This document shows, one piece after another, positions 24,485 to 35,192 of a DNA stretch of 64,000 bases (positions are counted from its first letter, which is position 1; each line of letters begins with the position of its first letter). This DNA comes from Pseudonocardia terrae (GTDB taxonomy: Bacteria; Actinomycetota; Actinomycetes; Mycobacteriales; Pseudonocardiaceae), in contig NZ_JAJTTE010000029.1 in the NCBI RefSeq assembly GCF_021343995.1, positions 33,162-97,161 of the forward strand. The letters run 5' to 3'. The position numbers were made by a program, and so were the translations under genes. The notes under the pieces are model-generated. The model saw nothing but the letters and a program-made list of their open reading frames with translations. It made no database searches and was not told the origin of the DNA.

Positions 24485-25912
24485 TCAGCCCTCGAGCTTC
24501 TTGCGGTTCTTCTCGAGGTCCTCGAGGCCGCCGCAGAGGAAGAAGGCCTGCTCGGGCACGTCGTCGAACTCGCCCTTGGCGATCTTGTCGAAGGACTCGA
24601 TCGTCTCCTTCAGCGGGACCGTCGAGCCCGGCTGGCCGGTGAACTGCTCGGCGACCAGCAGGTTCTGCGACAGGAAGCGCTCGATCCGGCGGGCCCGGCC
24701 GACGAGCTGCTTGTCCTCCTCGGACAGCTCGTCGATACCGAGGATCGCGATGATGTCCTGCAGGTCGTTGTACTTCTGCAGGATCCGCTTGACCTCATTG
24801 GCCACGCGGAAGTGCTCCTCGCCGATGTACTGCGGGTCGAGGATCCGCGAGGTCGAGGTCAGCGGGTCCACCGCCGGGTAGATGCCCTTCTGCGAGATGG
24901 GGCGGGAGAGCTCCGTCGTCGCGTCCAGGTGGGCGAACGTGGTGGCCGGCGCGGGGTCGGTGTAGTCGTCCGCGGGCACGTAGATCGCCTGCATCGAGGT
25001 GATCGAGCGGCCGCGGGTCGAGGTGATCCGCTCCTGCAGCTCGCCCATCTCGTCGGCCAGGGTCGGCTGGTAGCCCACCGCGGAGGGCATGCGGCCCAGC
25101 AGCGTGGAGACCTCGGAGCCGGCCTGGGTGAACCGGAAGATGTTGTCGATGAAGAGCAGCACGTCCTGGTTCTGCTCGTCGCGGAAGTACTCCGCCATCG
25201 TCAGGGCCGACAGGGCGACGCGCATACGCGTGCCCGGCGGCTCGTCCATCTGCCCGAACACCAGCGCGGTGTCGTTGATGACGCCGGACTCGGTCATCTC
25301 CGTGATGAGGTCGTTGCCCTCACGGGTGCGCTCGCCGACACCGGCGAACACCGACGTACCACCGAAGTTCTTGGCGACGCGGGTGATCATCTCCTGGATG
25401 AGCACCGTCTTGCCCACGCCGGCGCCGCCGAACAGACCGATCTTCCCACCCTGCACGTACGGGGTGAGCAGGTCGATGACCTTGATGCCGGTCTCCAGCA
25501 TCTCGGTGCGGCCCTCGAGCTGGTCGAACGACGGGGCCTTGCGGTGGATGCCCCACAGGTCGCCGGTGATCTGGAGGTCGGGCTGGTCCAGGCAGTCGCC
25601 GAGCGCGTTGAACACGTGCCCCTTGACCTGGTCGCCGACCGGGACGGAGATCGGCCGGCCGAGGTCGGTGACCTCCTGCCCGCGGATCAGGCCGTCCGTC
25701 GGCTGCATCGAGATGGCGCGGACCAGGTTGTCGCCCAGGTGCTGGGCGACCTCCAGGGTCAGCTTCTTCGCGAGGTCACCGAAGGTCACGTCGACGGTGA
25801 GCGCGTTGTACAGGTCCGGCACCTGGTTGCGCGGGAACTCGACGTCGACGACCGGGCCGGTGACCCGGACGACGCGGCCGGTGATCGTGCCAGTGTCGGC
25901 GGTGGCGGTCAT
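24485..25912 (-). CDS. atpD: ATP synthase beta subunit (catalytic)
   Basis: A 475-residue catalytic F1 subunit. Walker A is GGAGVGKTVLIQE, followed by the GERTREGNDL segment with the catalytic Glu and the FGQMDEPPGTRMRV motif; the C-terminal helical domain includes the DELSEEDKQ loop that transmits torque. The ATG shares one base with the atpG stop (TGATG). Confidence 0.98.
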   Translation of the reverse strand: MTATADTGTITGRVVRVTGPVVDVEFPRNQVPDLYNALTVDVTFGDLAKKLTLEVAQHLGDNLVRAISMQPTDGLIRGQEVTDLGRPISVPVGDQVKGHVFNALGDCLDQPDLQITGDLWGIHRKAPSFDQLEGRTEMLETGIKVIDLLTPYVQGGKIGLFGGAGVGKTVLIQEMITRVAKNFGGTSVFAGVGERTREGNDLITEMTESGVINDTALVFGQMDEPPGTRMRVALSALTMAEYFRDEQNQDVLLFIDNIFRFTQAGSEVSTLLGRMPSAVGYQPTLADEMGELQERITSTRGRSITSMQAIYVPADDYTDPAPATTFAHLDATTELSRPISQKGIYPAVDPLTSTSRILDPQYIGEEHFRVANEVKRILQKYNDLQDIIAILGIDELSEEDKQLVGRARRIERFLSQNLLVAEQFTGQPGSTVPLKETIESFDKIAKGEFDDVPEQAFFLCGGLEDLEKNRKKLEG

Positions 25913-26856
25913 CAGCTCTCACTTCCTGAACTCACGAGAGCGTCGGCCCCACCGACGATCTCACTGATCTCCTGGGTGATCTGTGCCTGGCGGGCCTGGT
26001 TGGCCTCGAGGGTCAGGTTACGGATCAGCTCGTTGGCATTGTCCGTCGCCGCCTTCATCGCACGCTGGCGGTTGGCCGACTCCGAGGCCGCGGACTCCAG
26101 GAGGGCGGCGAACAGGCGGGCGCCGACGTACTTCGGCAGCAGCGCGTCGAACAGCGTGTCGGCGTCGGGCTCGAACTCGTAGAGCGCCCTCGGCCCCTCC
26201 GAGTCGCGGGCCTCGTCCTGCTCGGTGTACTCGACCTCGAGGGGCGCCATCCGCCGCGCCTGCGGCGTCTGGGTGACCATGTTCTGGAACTGCGTGTACA
26301 CCAGGTGGAGCTCGTCGACGCCCTCGACCTCGCCCTCGCCCTCGACCTCGGCGGTCTGGTCGGCGCCCGCCATGAAGGCCGCGACGAGCGTCCGCGCCAC
26401 CTCCGCGGCGTTCGCGTAGCGGGGCTCCTCGGAGAAGCCCGTCCACGAGGCGGCCACCGGGCGCTTGCGGAACCGGAAGTACTGCACGCCCTTACGTCCG
26501 ATCACGTAGAGGACCGGCTCCTTGCCCTGCTCGCGCAGCAGCGACTGCAGCTGCTCCGCCTCCTTGAGCACGTTCGCGTTGTAACCGCCCGCCTGGCCAC
26601 GGTCACTCGTCACGACGAGGACCGCAGCGCGCCGCGGGTTCTCCCGCGAGACGAGCAGCGGGTGGTCCAGCGCGGAGTTGCTCGCGAGCTCGGTGAGCAC
26701 CGCCGTCATCTGCTCGGCGTAGGGCTTCGCCTCGTCCACCCGCGCGCGGGCCTTCGCGATCCGCGAGGTCGCGATGAGCTCCATCGCGCGGGTGATCTTC
26801 TTGATGGACTGCGTCGACCGGATCCGCCGCCGCAGCACCCGGATCTGTGCCGCCAT
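25912..26856 (-). CDS. atpG: ATP synthase gamma subunit (rotor shaft)
   Basis: A 314-residue central shaft. The N-terminal helix AAQIRVLRRRIRSTQSIKKITRAMELIA and the C-terminal helix MKAATDNANELIRNLTLEANQARQAQITQEI form the coiled-coil axle. An acidic insertion (VEGEGEVEGVDE, about residues 170-182) lies in the globular domain, where mycobacterial gamma also carries a loop reported to restrain ATP hydrolysis. Here the insertion is Glu/Gly-rich; an equivalent role is inference. Confidence 0.97.
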   Translation of the reverse strand: MAAQIRVLRRRIRSTQSIKKITRAMELIATSRIAKARARVDEAKPYAEQMTAVLTELASNSALDHPLLVSRENPRRAAVLVVTSDRGQAGGYNANVLKEAEQLQSLLREQGKEPVLYVIGRKGVQYFRFRKRPVAASWTGFSEEPRYANAAEVARTLVAAFMAGADQTAEVEGEGEVEGVDELHLVYTQFQNMVTQTPQARRMAPLEVEYTEQDEARDSEGPRALYEFEPDADTLFDALLPKYVGARLFAALLESAASESANRQRAMKAATDNANELIRNLTLEANQARQAQITQEISEIVGGADALVSSGSES

Positions 26857-26870
26857 GGGTCGCTATCCGT

Positions 26871-28517
<1,647 letters not shown>

Positions 28518-28573
28518 GGCTGTCGTCTTTCCTTCTGTTCGTGGTGCGGGTCAGCGGCTGTGGCGTGCGCGGG

Positions 28574-29404
28574 TCAGCTCGGCATGCTTCGGCGTGCGGC
28601 GGCGAGCCTGCCCGCCACGCTGCCGTCGATCAGCTCGCCACCCATGCGGACCACCAGGCCGCCCAACAGCGAGGGGTCGAGCTCGACCTGCAGCGAGATC
28701 GGCCGGCCGTACAGCCTGGTCAGCGAGTCCACCAGCCGCTGCTCCTGGCCAGGCGAGAGCCGGACCGCGGTGCTGACGTGGGCCACCGAGCGGTCCCGCC
28801 GGGCGGCGGCCAGCTCGGACAGCTCCTCGGCCTCGAGGTCCATGCCCCGGGCGCCCGGGTCCCGGACGACCTGCTCGAGAAGCGTCGCCGTGACGGTGGA
28901 CACCTTGCGCCCGAGCACGGTGCGCAGCAGGCCGATCCGCTTCTCCGCGGGTGTGTTGCGATCTCCGAGGAGTCTGCCCAGCTGAGGTTCGCGCTCGACG
29001 ATGCGGCCGAAGCGGAAGAGCTGGTCCTCGACCTCGTCCAGCGACCGGTCCTTCTCGGCCACGGCCAGCGTGGCCTGCCGACCGAGCGTCCGGAGTGCCA
29101 CGACCAGGTCGCCGGGGCGCGACCAGCGCGCCGAGACCAGGTCGGAGACGACATCGAGCGCCGCACGCCCGACCTTGCCGTCCAGCAGCCGGTCGGCCAG
29201 GTTCGTCCGGGAGGCCGCCGGGACCGTCGCGTCGGCCAGGTGCCGGCGGAGCACCACCTCGGCGTCGAGCAACCGCGAGACCGCGAAGAGATCGTCGCCG
29301 AGCTGGGCCAACTCTGAAGCCGACGACCGGTCGATCCCGTCGTCGAGTCGCCCTCGCGCCTGCGCGAGCGCCTCGCGGCTGGCGGACTGCAGAACCGCGG
29401 CCAT
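28574..29404 (-). CDS. atpH: ATP synthase delta subunit (unfused)
   Basis: A 276-residue peripheral-stalk subunit, longer than the 180 residues of E. coli delta and comparable to the delta part of the mycobacterial b-delta fusion. It starts AAVLQSASREALAQARGRLD and ends VRMGGELIDGSVAGRLAAARR, the classical OSCP/delta end. Its ATG overlaps the stop of the preceding b-type gene by one base (TGATG), so the two are coupled but not fused. The upstream open frame to 30091 is out of frame with the b-type gene and is a shadow. Confidence 0.95.
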   Translation of the reverse strand: MAAVLQSASREALAQARGRLDDGIDRSSASELAQLGDDLFAVSRLLDAEVVLRRHLADATVPAASRTNLADRLLDGKVGRAALDVVSDLVSARWSRPGDLVVALRTLGRQATLAVAEKDRSLDEVEDQLFRFGRIVEREPQLGRLLGDRNTPAEKRIGLLRTVLGRKVSTVTATLLEQVVRDPGARGMDLEAEELSELAAARRDRSVAHVSTAVRLSPGQEQRLVDSLTRLYGRPISLQVELDPSLLGGLVVRMGGELIDGSVAGRLAAARRSMPS

Positions 29405-29922
29405 CAGGCCCTTCCTCCCTGCACGCCGGCCGCCGCCGCGCTCCCGTGCGGCAGCCCTTCGAGATTCTCCAGGAAGCTGTCGACCGTCGCGCTGCGCCGC
29501 CGCTCGTCGGACAGGTGCTCGACGACGATCTGCTCGGCGAGCTGCAACGCCTGCCCGCCGATCTCGGCCTGCAGCCTGCGGACCGTCTGGTCGCGCTCGG
29601 CCGCGAGCTGCTCCTCGGACCGGGCCTTGATCCGCTCGATCTCGCGCTCGGCCTGCTCGGTGAGCTCCTCGCGGATCCGGGTGGCCTCGACCCGCGCGTC
29701 GTCGCGGATCCGAGAGGCCTCGTCGCGAGCCTCGGCGACCGCCGAGTCGAAGCGCTTCTGCGCCTCGTCGAGCCTGCGCTCGGCCTCGTCGGCCTCCTCG
29801 ACCAGCCGCTGCACCTCGTCCTGACGCTGCCGGACCATGCGGCTGACGATCGGGACCACCAGCCGGTAGATCACGATGAGCATGACCACGAAGCCGACGA
29901 GCTCGGCGATGATGACGGCCAT
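29404..29922 (-). CDS. atpF': ATP synthase second b-type (b') subunit
   Basis: A 172-residue protein with one N-terminal membrane helix (IIAELVGFVVMLIVIYRLVVPIV) and a long charged coiled coil to about residue 150. It corresponds to the b'-like half of the b-delta fusion protein of mycobacteria, here a separate gene directly before atpH. With the product of the next upstream gene it should form a heterodimeric peripheral stalk. It overlaps both neighbours by one base (TGATG on each side). Confidence 0.9.
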   Translation of the reverse strand: MAVIIAELVGFVVMLIVIYRLVVPIVSRMVRQRQDEVQRLVEEADEAERRLDEAQKRFDSAVAEARDEASRIRDDARVEATRIREELTEQAEREIERIKARSEEQLAAERDQTVRRLQAEIGGQALQLAEQIVVEHLSDERRRSATVDSFLENLEGLPHGSAAAAGVQGGRA

Positions 29923-30482
29923 CAGCTCCTGCCTCCCGCGCTCGGGGCGTCGACGCCACCGGACCGGTTCTCGAGCCCGGCCAGGAAGCGCCGCACCGTC
30001 TCGGCCTGTGGTCCGCCCTCACCCATCGGCGTGCCGAGGATCCGGCCGGCCAGCTGCGTGGACAGCGCCCCGAGGTCGGGGCGGAGGTCACCGACGGCCC
30101 GCTCGCGCTGCGTCGCGATCTCCTGCTCGCCGCGCCTGCGGATCTCGGAAACCTCGCGTTCGGTCTCCGACCGCCTCTCCTCCCGGATGCGCTGCGCGTC
30201 GGCGCGCGCCTCGTCCCGGATGGCGGAGGCCTCGGCCCGGGCCTCGACGAGCGCCTTGTCGTAACGCTCCTCGGCCTCCCGCAGCCTGCGGACCGCGTTC
30301 GCGCGGTTCTCCGCCTGCTGTTTGGCCATCTCGTCCCGCTCGCGCATCGCCTTGGTGAGCGGCGGGACGATGAAGCGGTAGAAGACGAACAGGACGGCGA
30401 GGAAGATCACGAACTCGATGACGATCGTGAAATTGGGCAGCAGGAAGTTGTTCGATCCCGCCGCCACGACCTCGGTCGTCAT
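29922..30482 (-). CDS. atpF: ATP synthase b subunit
   Basis: A 186-residue peripheral-stalk subunit: a membrane helix (FTIVIEFVIFLAVLFVFYRFIVPPL) then a right-handed-type coiled coil rich in E, R and A. It lies 7 bases behind atpE. The presence of both this and a b' subunit gives an asymmetric stalk, as in cyanobacteria and mycobacteria. Confidence 0.95.
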   Translation of the reverse strand: MTTEVVAAGSNNFLLPNFTIVIEFVIFLAVLFVFYRFIVPPLTKAMRERDEMAKQQAENRANAVRRLREAEERYDKALVEARAEASAIRDEARADAQRIREERRSETEREVSEIRRRGEQEIATQRERAVGDLRPDLGALSTQLAGRILGTPMGEGGPQAETVRRFLAGLENRSGGVDAPSAGGRS

Positions 30483-30489
30483 GTCGAGC

Positions 30490-30777
30490 TCAGCTCGCGC
30501 CCGTGACGAACACGAAGAGCGCCATGAACGCCAGGTTGATGAAGTACATGCCCTCGACCAGACCGATGATCAGGAACATGGTGGTGTTCAGGCGACCGGC
30601 GGCCTCGGGCTGGCGGGCGACACCCTGGATGACCGCGGAACCGGCGAGACCGTCACCGATGGCCGCACCGATGGCGCCACCACCGAGTGCGATACCACCA
30701 CCGACCATCGCCAGGCCCAGCGTGTTGGACGGGGCCGCCGTCGCCGCCTGGGCCAGCGTGGCTGCAAGGACGCTCAT
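30490..30777 (-). CDS. atpE: ATP synthase c subunit (ring proteolipid)
   Basis: A 95-residue two-helix protein starting at ATG 30777. The first helix has the glycine motif GGGIALGGGAIGAAIGDG, the loop reads VARQPEA, and the second helix carries the proton-carrying Glu in IIGLVEGMYFINLAF. There is no sodium-type Gln/Ser-Thr signature, so it should be proton-driven. Upstream in-frame codons to 30888 are not needed. Confidence 0.96.
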   Translation of the reverse strand: MSVLAATLAQAATAAPSNTLGLAMVGGGIALGGGAIGAAIGDGLAGSAVIQGVARQPEAAGRLNTTMFLIIGLVEGMYFINLAFMALFVFVTGAS

Positions 30778-30853
30778 GACTCTCCTCGTGCTTTCTCGTA
30801 CCGCGCCGTCGCGTGGCGCGAGTTCGTCGGGATGGGGGCCTCGGCGGCCACCG

Positions 30854-31579
30854 TTAGTGGGCCTCGTTCTCGCTGCCCACGGCCTCACTGAAGTAGATCA
30901 GCGTGAGCAGGGTGAAGATCAGTGCCTGGATCGCGCCGATGAACATGTCGAACAGCTTCCAGGCCGCATTCGGGGCCCAGAGGATGTACGCCGGCATCAG
31001 CGCGATGACCGACACCATGATCCCGCCGGCGAAGATGTTGCCGAACAGCCGCAGGGCCAGCGACAACGGGCGGGAGAAGTACTGGGTGATGAACTCGATC
31101 GGAGCGAGGAACGCGTAGGGCTTGGTGAAGTGCGAGAAGTAGCGCTTCGCCCCGTTCTTGCGAATGCCCGCGACGTTGACCCACACGATCACGAGGAGCG
31201 CCATCGGGTAGACGAGGTTCACGTCCGCGGTCGGCGGCGGGATCCAGTGCTCCGACGGCAACGCGGCGAGCCAGTTGCAGATGAGGATGAACGCGAAGAG
31301 CGTGACGCACAGGCCGACGACACCGCGCGGCGTGCGGAACCCCATGCCCTCCCGCACCTGGCCCTGCACCCAGCCGGTGAGCGCCTCGAACGCCACCTGC
31401 AGGCCGGAGGGCTTGCCCTTCGTCGCCCGGCGCGCCATGTAGATCCCGAAACCGCAGACGATCACGGACGCGATGAGCGTCGCGATGATCGTGTCGAGAT
31501 TGACCGTCAGGCCGAACAGGCTCCCCGTCCAGTGTTGGCCGGGCGTGATGTCCTCTGCGGCGAGGACGTAGTCACTCAT
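30854..31579 (-). CDS. atpB: ATP synthase a subunit (proton channel)
   Basis: A 241-residue membrane subunit with about five or six helices. The essential Arg lies in PLSLALRLFGNIFAGGIMV; the C-terminal helix FIGAIQALIFTLLTLIYFSEAV completes the channel. Its ATG overlaps the stop of the AtpI gene (ATGA), so translation is coupled. Confidence 0.96.
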   Translation of the reverse strand: MSDYVLAAEDITPGQHWTGSLFGLTVNLDTIIATLIASVIVCGFGIYMARRATKGKPSGLQVAFEALTGWVQGQVREGMGFRTPRGVVGLCVTLFAFILICNWLAALPSEHWIPPPTADVNLVYPMALLVIVWVNVAGIRKNGAKRYFSHFTKPYAFLAPIEFITQYFSRPLSLALRLFGNIFAGGIMVSVIALMPAYILWAPNAAWKLFDMFIGAIQALIFTLLTLIYFSEAVGSENEAH

Positions 31580-31983
31580 TTCCTACGGATCTCCTTGATC
31601 AGCGGCAGCGTGGAACTCACGGTCGCCAGGAGCTGGAACAGCGCGAGGCCCCCGAAGACCGCGATCCCGCTGGGCCGGAACAGGTAGGCACAACCGACCG
31701 CGATCACCGTGATCACCGCGAGGCGGGCGAGGACCGAGCCGGAGAACTTCGCCTTGGAGGGTTGGGTCTCACCCCGGGAGAACCGGAGGACCGACTGCAT
31801 CGCGAAGACGGTGTTCAGCAGGCCGAGGGCGACTCCGACGCAGAGGAAGACGGCCGGGAGCAGGTAACCGAGCGGGATCAGCACCGCCAGGGCGATCACC
31901 GCGATGGCGACAGCACCGTAGAGCGACCGGCGGAATGTCGCCTTGGTCACGGGCGGAACGTACCCGGGAACTCCCGTCACCAC
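31576..31983 (-). CDS. atpI: AtpI-like membrane protein at the head of the ATP synthase operon
   Basis: A 135-residue protein with four predicted membrane helices (for example AVAIAVIALAVLIPLGYLL and FLCVGVALGLLNTVFAM). GTG 31983 was chosen because GAGGTGA lies 7 bases upstream (31991-31997); GTG 31950 would give 124 residues but lacks such a site. The position before atpB matches mycobacterial Rv1303. AtpI-type proteins are thought to help c-ring assembly; that is family knowledge, not shown here. Confidence 0.85.
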   Translation of the reverse strand: MVTGVPGYVPPVTKATFRRSLYGAVAIAVIALAVLIPLGYLLPAVFLCVGVALGLLNTVFAMQSVLRFSRGETQPSKAKFSGSVLARLAVITVIAVGCAYLFRPSGIAVFGGLALFQLLATVSSTLPLIKEIRRK

Positions 31984-32018
31984 GGATGTCTCACCTCTTC
32001 GTCATCCTCTCGTTGGTC

Positions 32019-32222
32019 TTATAGGTAGCGCTTGAACTGACGGCGTACGAAGAGCACCGCGGCGACCACTCCGAGTGCCAGGCCCACCAGCGCGAACGTC
32101 GGGAACGTGTGCCCCGGTCGATCGGCCAGCCATCCGAGTCCGAACCCGGCGACGAGACAGAGCGCCATGGTGACGCCCATGGACAGGAGATCGCCCAGTT
32201 GGGGACCCTGGCCACCGTCCAC
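32019..32222 (-). CDS. AtpZ/AtpI-family small membrane protein
   Basis: A 67-residue protein with two membrane helices (LLSMGVTMALCLVAGFGLGWLAD and TFALVGLALGVVAAVLFV) separated by a short loop RPGHTFPTF, ending in basic residues. This is the pattern of the AtpZ/AtpI family found ahead of atp operons, linked to magnesium/calcium handling or complex assembly. It starts at GTG 32222 and is followed after 35 bases by the AtpI gene. The 183 bases upstream to wecA hold no gene and probably the main atp promoter; I cannot point to its boxes. Confidence 0.8.
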   Translation of the reverse strand: MDGGQGPQLGDLLSMGVTMALCLVAGFGLGWLADRPGHTFPTFALVGLALGVVAAVLFVRRQFKRYL

Positions 32223-32405
32223 CGGACCCGTCAGCCGCCTCGTACGGGGCTGCTCTTACCCTGGAACTCAGCGTGCAACCGCCACTCCTCGCATCGACCG
32301 GAGATTGGTTCGGCCCCGAAGGTGTGGCGCAGCGGGAGACTGCCGACAGGGACGAACCGGGCCGGTGCTCCGACCTCGTGCGGACGGTATCACAGCGAAT
32401 GAGCG

Positions 32406-33689
32406 CTAACTCGACCCCCCTGACCTGTGCGTACGATTGTCGGGCAGGTCACTCTGTCCCGTTGGTCCGATTCCCGCGGGAGGGCGTCGACCGGGCTGCG
32501 ACCGTGATCTCGACGTGGTCCGCACCCGGGGTACCGCGGTGGCGAGAACGGCCACCCCGAGACCGAGCGCGACCGCCCACAGCACGAAGGCCGGGTCGTC
32601 GATCAGGGCGAGCGCCACCGCGCCGAACGCGAGGATGCCCGCCCACAGGTAGATCAGGAGCACCGCGCGCCGCTGGCTGTGCCCGATCTCCAGCAGCCGG
32701 TGGTGCAGGTGCATCTTGTCCGGCGAGAAGGGGCTCATCCCGGCCCGGGTGCGCCGCACGACCGCCATGAGCAGGTCGAGCAGCGGCACGAACACCACCG
32801 CGGCCAGCACGATCAGCGGGGCGAAGAGCGCCAGGACGTCCGTGCCGTCGGTCGTCGTGGTGATCGGGATCTTGCCCGAGGCACTCGTCGTCGCGGCGGC
32901 GAGCATCAGCCCGATCAGCATCGAGCCGGAGTCGCCCATGAAGATGCGGGCCGGGTTGAAGTTGTGCGGCAGGAACCCCAGGCAGGCCCCGGCCAGCACG
33001 GAGGCCATCAGGGCGGGCGGGTAGGCGGCGGCGTCGTTGCCGTTCTCACGGACCAGGCCGATCGCGAACGCGCAGGTCGCGGTCGCGGCGATCAGGCCGA
33101 TGCCGGCGGCGAGCCCGTCGAGGCCGTCGACGAAGTTCATGGCGTTGACCAGGGCGACGGTCAGTACCACCGTGAGGGCGACGCCCTGCTCGGGTCCCAG
33201 CGAGAGGATCGAGCCGGAGATCCCGGTGCCTCCCCCGCCCCACGGGATCCAGAACACCGAGAACTGCACGCCGAACAGCACCAGGACGCCGGCCGCGGTG
33301 ACCTGACCGGCGGCCTTGGTGATGGCGTCGAGCTCGAAGCGGTCGTCCAGGGCGCCCACCGCGACCAGGAGAACGGCCGCGAGCAGCACGCCCTGGACGT
33401 CCCGCGAGTAGTCGAAGGCCAGGCGCAGCGCCGGCAGCTGGGCGGCCAGCCCGATACCGGCGAGCACGCCGCCGAACATCGCCAGCCCGCCCCAGCGCGG
33501 CGTCGGCGTGACGTGGACGTCCCGGCCGCGTGGCCAGGCCACGGCGCCGAGCCGCAGCGCCAGCACCCGGACCAGGCCGACCAGCAGGAACGTCACGACG
33601 GCGGCGGCCAGCCCGACCAGCAGGTACTCCCGGATCGGGAGGCCCAGCCCGAAGGAGGACTGGCCGTACGAGGCCTGGGCGAGCACCAC
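32406..33689 (-). CDS. wecA: Decaprenyl-phosphate GlcNAc-1-phosphate transferase
   Basis: A 427-residue MraY/WecA-type polytopic membrane enzyme that transfers GlcNAc-1-P to polyprenyl phosphate; in mycobacteria and relatives this starts the arabinogalactan linkage unit. Seen are GALDDRFELDA (catalytic Asp pair), NAMNFVDGLDGLAAG, FMGDSGSMLIG and the cytoplasmic HLHHRLLE loop with the conserved HxH. The last 40 residues form a hydrophilic tail. It starts at GTG 33689, 19 bases behind the glyA stop, and precedes the atp operon as in mycobacteria. Confidence 0.93.
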   Translation of the reverse strand: MVLAQASYGQSSFGLGLPIREYLLVGLAAAVVTFLLVGLVRVLALRLGAVAWPRGRDVHVTPTPRWGGLAMFGGVLAGIGLAAQLPALRLAFDYSRDVQGVLLAAVLLVAVGALDDRFELDAITKAAGQVTAAGVLVLFGVQFSVFWIPWGGGGTGISGSILSLGPEQGVALTVVLTVALVNAMNFVDGLDGLAAGIGLIAATATCAFAIGLVRENGNDAAAYPPALMASVLAGACLGFLPHNFNPARIFMGDSGSMLIGLMLAAATTSASGKIPITTTTDGTDVLALFAPLIVLAAVVFVPLLDLLMAVVRRTRAGMSPFSPDKMHLHHRLLEIGHSQRRAVLLIYLWAGILAFGAVALALIDDPAFVLWAVALGLGVAVLATAVPRVRTTSRSRSQPGRRPPAGIGPTGQSDLPDNRTHRSGGSS

Positions 33690-33708
33690 CGCGTGCGCGC
33701 GGGCCGGG

Positions 33709-35019
33709 TCAGCCGCGCGGGTAGGCGGGGGCGCGGGAGACCAGCGCCGAGACGGCCTCCGCGACGTCGGCCAGCTCGCGGTCGCCCGCGGTGGTGCCGT
33801 GCTCGGCCTTGACCGCGCGCGCCAGCAGCGAGGCGATCTCGGCCATGTCCGACTCGACCATGCCCTGCGTGGTCGTGCTGGGCGAGCCCACCCGGATGCC
33901 CGAAGGCTTCATCGGCGGGGCCGGGTCGTACGGGATGGCGTTCTTGTTGAGCGTGATGCGGGCGAGGTCGCAGCGGGCCTCGGCCTCGCCGCCCGTCACG
34001 CCGATGGGGCGCAGGTCGATCAGCGCGAGGTGCGTGTCGGTGCCGCCGGAGACCGCGCGCATGCCCTCGGCCTCGAGGCCCTTCGCCAGCGCCTGGGCGT
34101 TGGCGATGACCTGGTTCGCGTAGGCCTGGTAGGCGGGCTGCGACGCCTCCTTCATCGCGACGGCCTTCGCCGCGACCGAGTGCATCAGCGGGCCACCCTG
34201 GGAGAACGGGAAGACGGCCTTGTCGATCGCCTTCTGGTGCTCCGCGCGGGCGAGGATCATGCCGCCGCGCGGGCCGCGCAGCACCTTGTGCGTGGTCGCG
34301 GTGACGACGTCGGCGAACGGCACCGGCGACGGGATCGCCTTGCCGGCGACCAGGCCGATGAAGTGCGCCGCGTCGACCATCAGCTTGGCGCCGACCTCGT
34401 CGGCGATCTCCCGGAACCGGGCGAAGTCGATCAGCCGCGGGTAGGCGGTGGCGCCGGCGATGATGATCTTCGGCTTGTGCTCGAGCGCCAGGTCGCGGAC
34501 CTGGTCGTAGTCGATGAGCTCGGAGTCCTCGCGCACCGTGTAGGACACGGCGTGGAACCACAGGCCCGAGAAGTTGACCTTGGAGCCGTGGGTGAGGTGG
34601 CCACCCTGCTTGAGGTCCATGGCCAGCACGGTGTCGCCGGGCTTGGCGAAGGCCGCGTAGGCGGCGAGGTTCGCGCTGGCGCCGGAGTGCGGCTGGAGGT
34701 TGACGTGCTCGGCGCCGAACAGCGCCTTGGTGCGCGCGTTGCCGATCTCCTCGGCGCGGTCCACCACCTGGCAGCCGCCGTAGTAGCGGCGGCCGGGGTA
34801 GCCCTCGGCGTACTTGTTCGAGAGCGTGGAGCCCAGCGCCGCGAGCACGGCCGGACTGGTGAGGTTCTCGCTGGCGATCAGCTGCAGACCGCCGCGGAGG
34901 CGCTCCAGCTCGTCGAGGACGACGCCGGCGATCTCCGGGTCCTCCTGTTGCAGGGCTCCGAAGTCCGGACCCCAGAACGGCACGTCCTGAGCGGGGGCGT
35001 TCTCGCTGTGCGCACTCAC
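33709..35019 (-). CDS. glyA: Serine hydroxymethyltransferase
   Basis: A 436-residue PLP enzyme interconverting serine and glycine with tetrahydrofolate. GTG 35019 gives the normal length; the frame is open to 35163 but the extension has no family resemblance. Motifs: LIASENLTSPAVL, NKYAEGYPGRRYYGG, VNLQPHSGASAN, and the PLP lysine in VTATTHKVLRGPRGG. It sits between wecA and tsaC, a place where mycobacteria have no glyA. Confidence 0.95.
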   Translation of the reverse strand: MSAHSENAPAQDVPFWGPDFGALQQEDPEIAGVVLDELERLRGGLQLIASENLTSPAVLAALGSTLSNKYAEGYPGRRYYGGCQVVDRAEEIGNARTKALFGAEHVNLQPHSGASANLAAYAAFAKPGDTVLAMDLKQGGHLTHGSKVNFSGLWFHAVSYTVREDSELIDYDQVRDLALEHKPKIIIAGATAYPRLIDFARFREIADEVGAKLMVDAAHFIGLVAGKAIPSPVPFADVVTATTHKVLRGPRGGMILARAEHQKAIDKAVFPFSQGGPLMHSVAAKAVAMKEASQPAYQAYANQVIANAQALAKGLEAEGMRAVSGGTDTHLALIDLRPIGVTGGEAEARCDLARITLNKNAIPYDPAPPMKPSGIRVGSPSTTTQGMVESDMAEIASLLARAVKAEHGTTAGDRELADVAEAVSALVSRAPAYPRG

Positions 35020-35192
35020 GGTGCACCAGGCTACCTGCGGTTCCTCCCCGTCCGTCGAGGACCCGTTCGGATGTCGGAGAGCTCTGCGGAGCGTCACCGC
35101 GCCATACACGGACCGTTCGATCCCGCACCTCGATTCCGGATCGGTGCTCGCCGATGTGGACACCGCTCCGCTCCGCTGGGAGACTGCTGCGC

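Noticed and set aside
23585..26182. An 865-codon open frame on the plus strand opposite the ATP synthase genes
   Set aside because: It is antisense to atpC, atpD and atpG, has the Asp/Arg/His/Gly-rich composition of a shadow frame in GC-rich DNA and no family resemblance.
28574..30091. A 505-codon frame suggesting a b-delta fusion as in mycobacteria
   Set aside because: The part upstream of 29404 is out of frame with the b' coding sequence and reads as low-complexity shadow; delta starts at a TGATG overlap.
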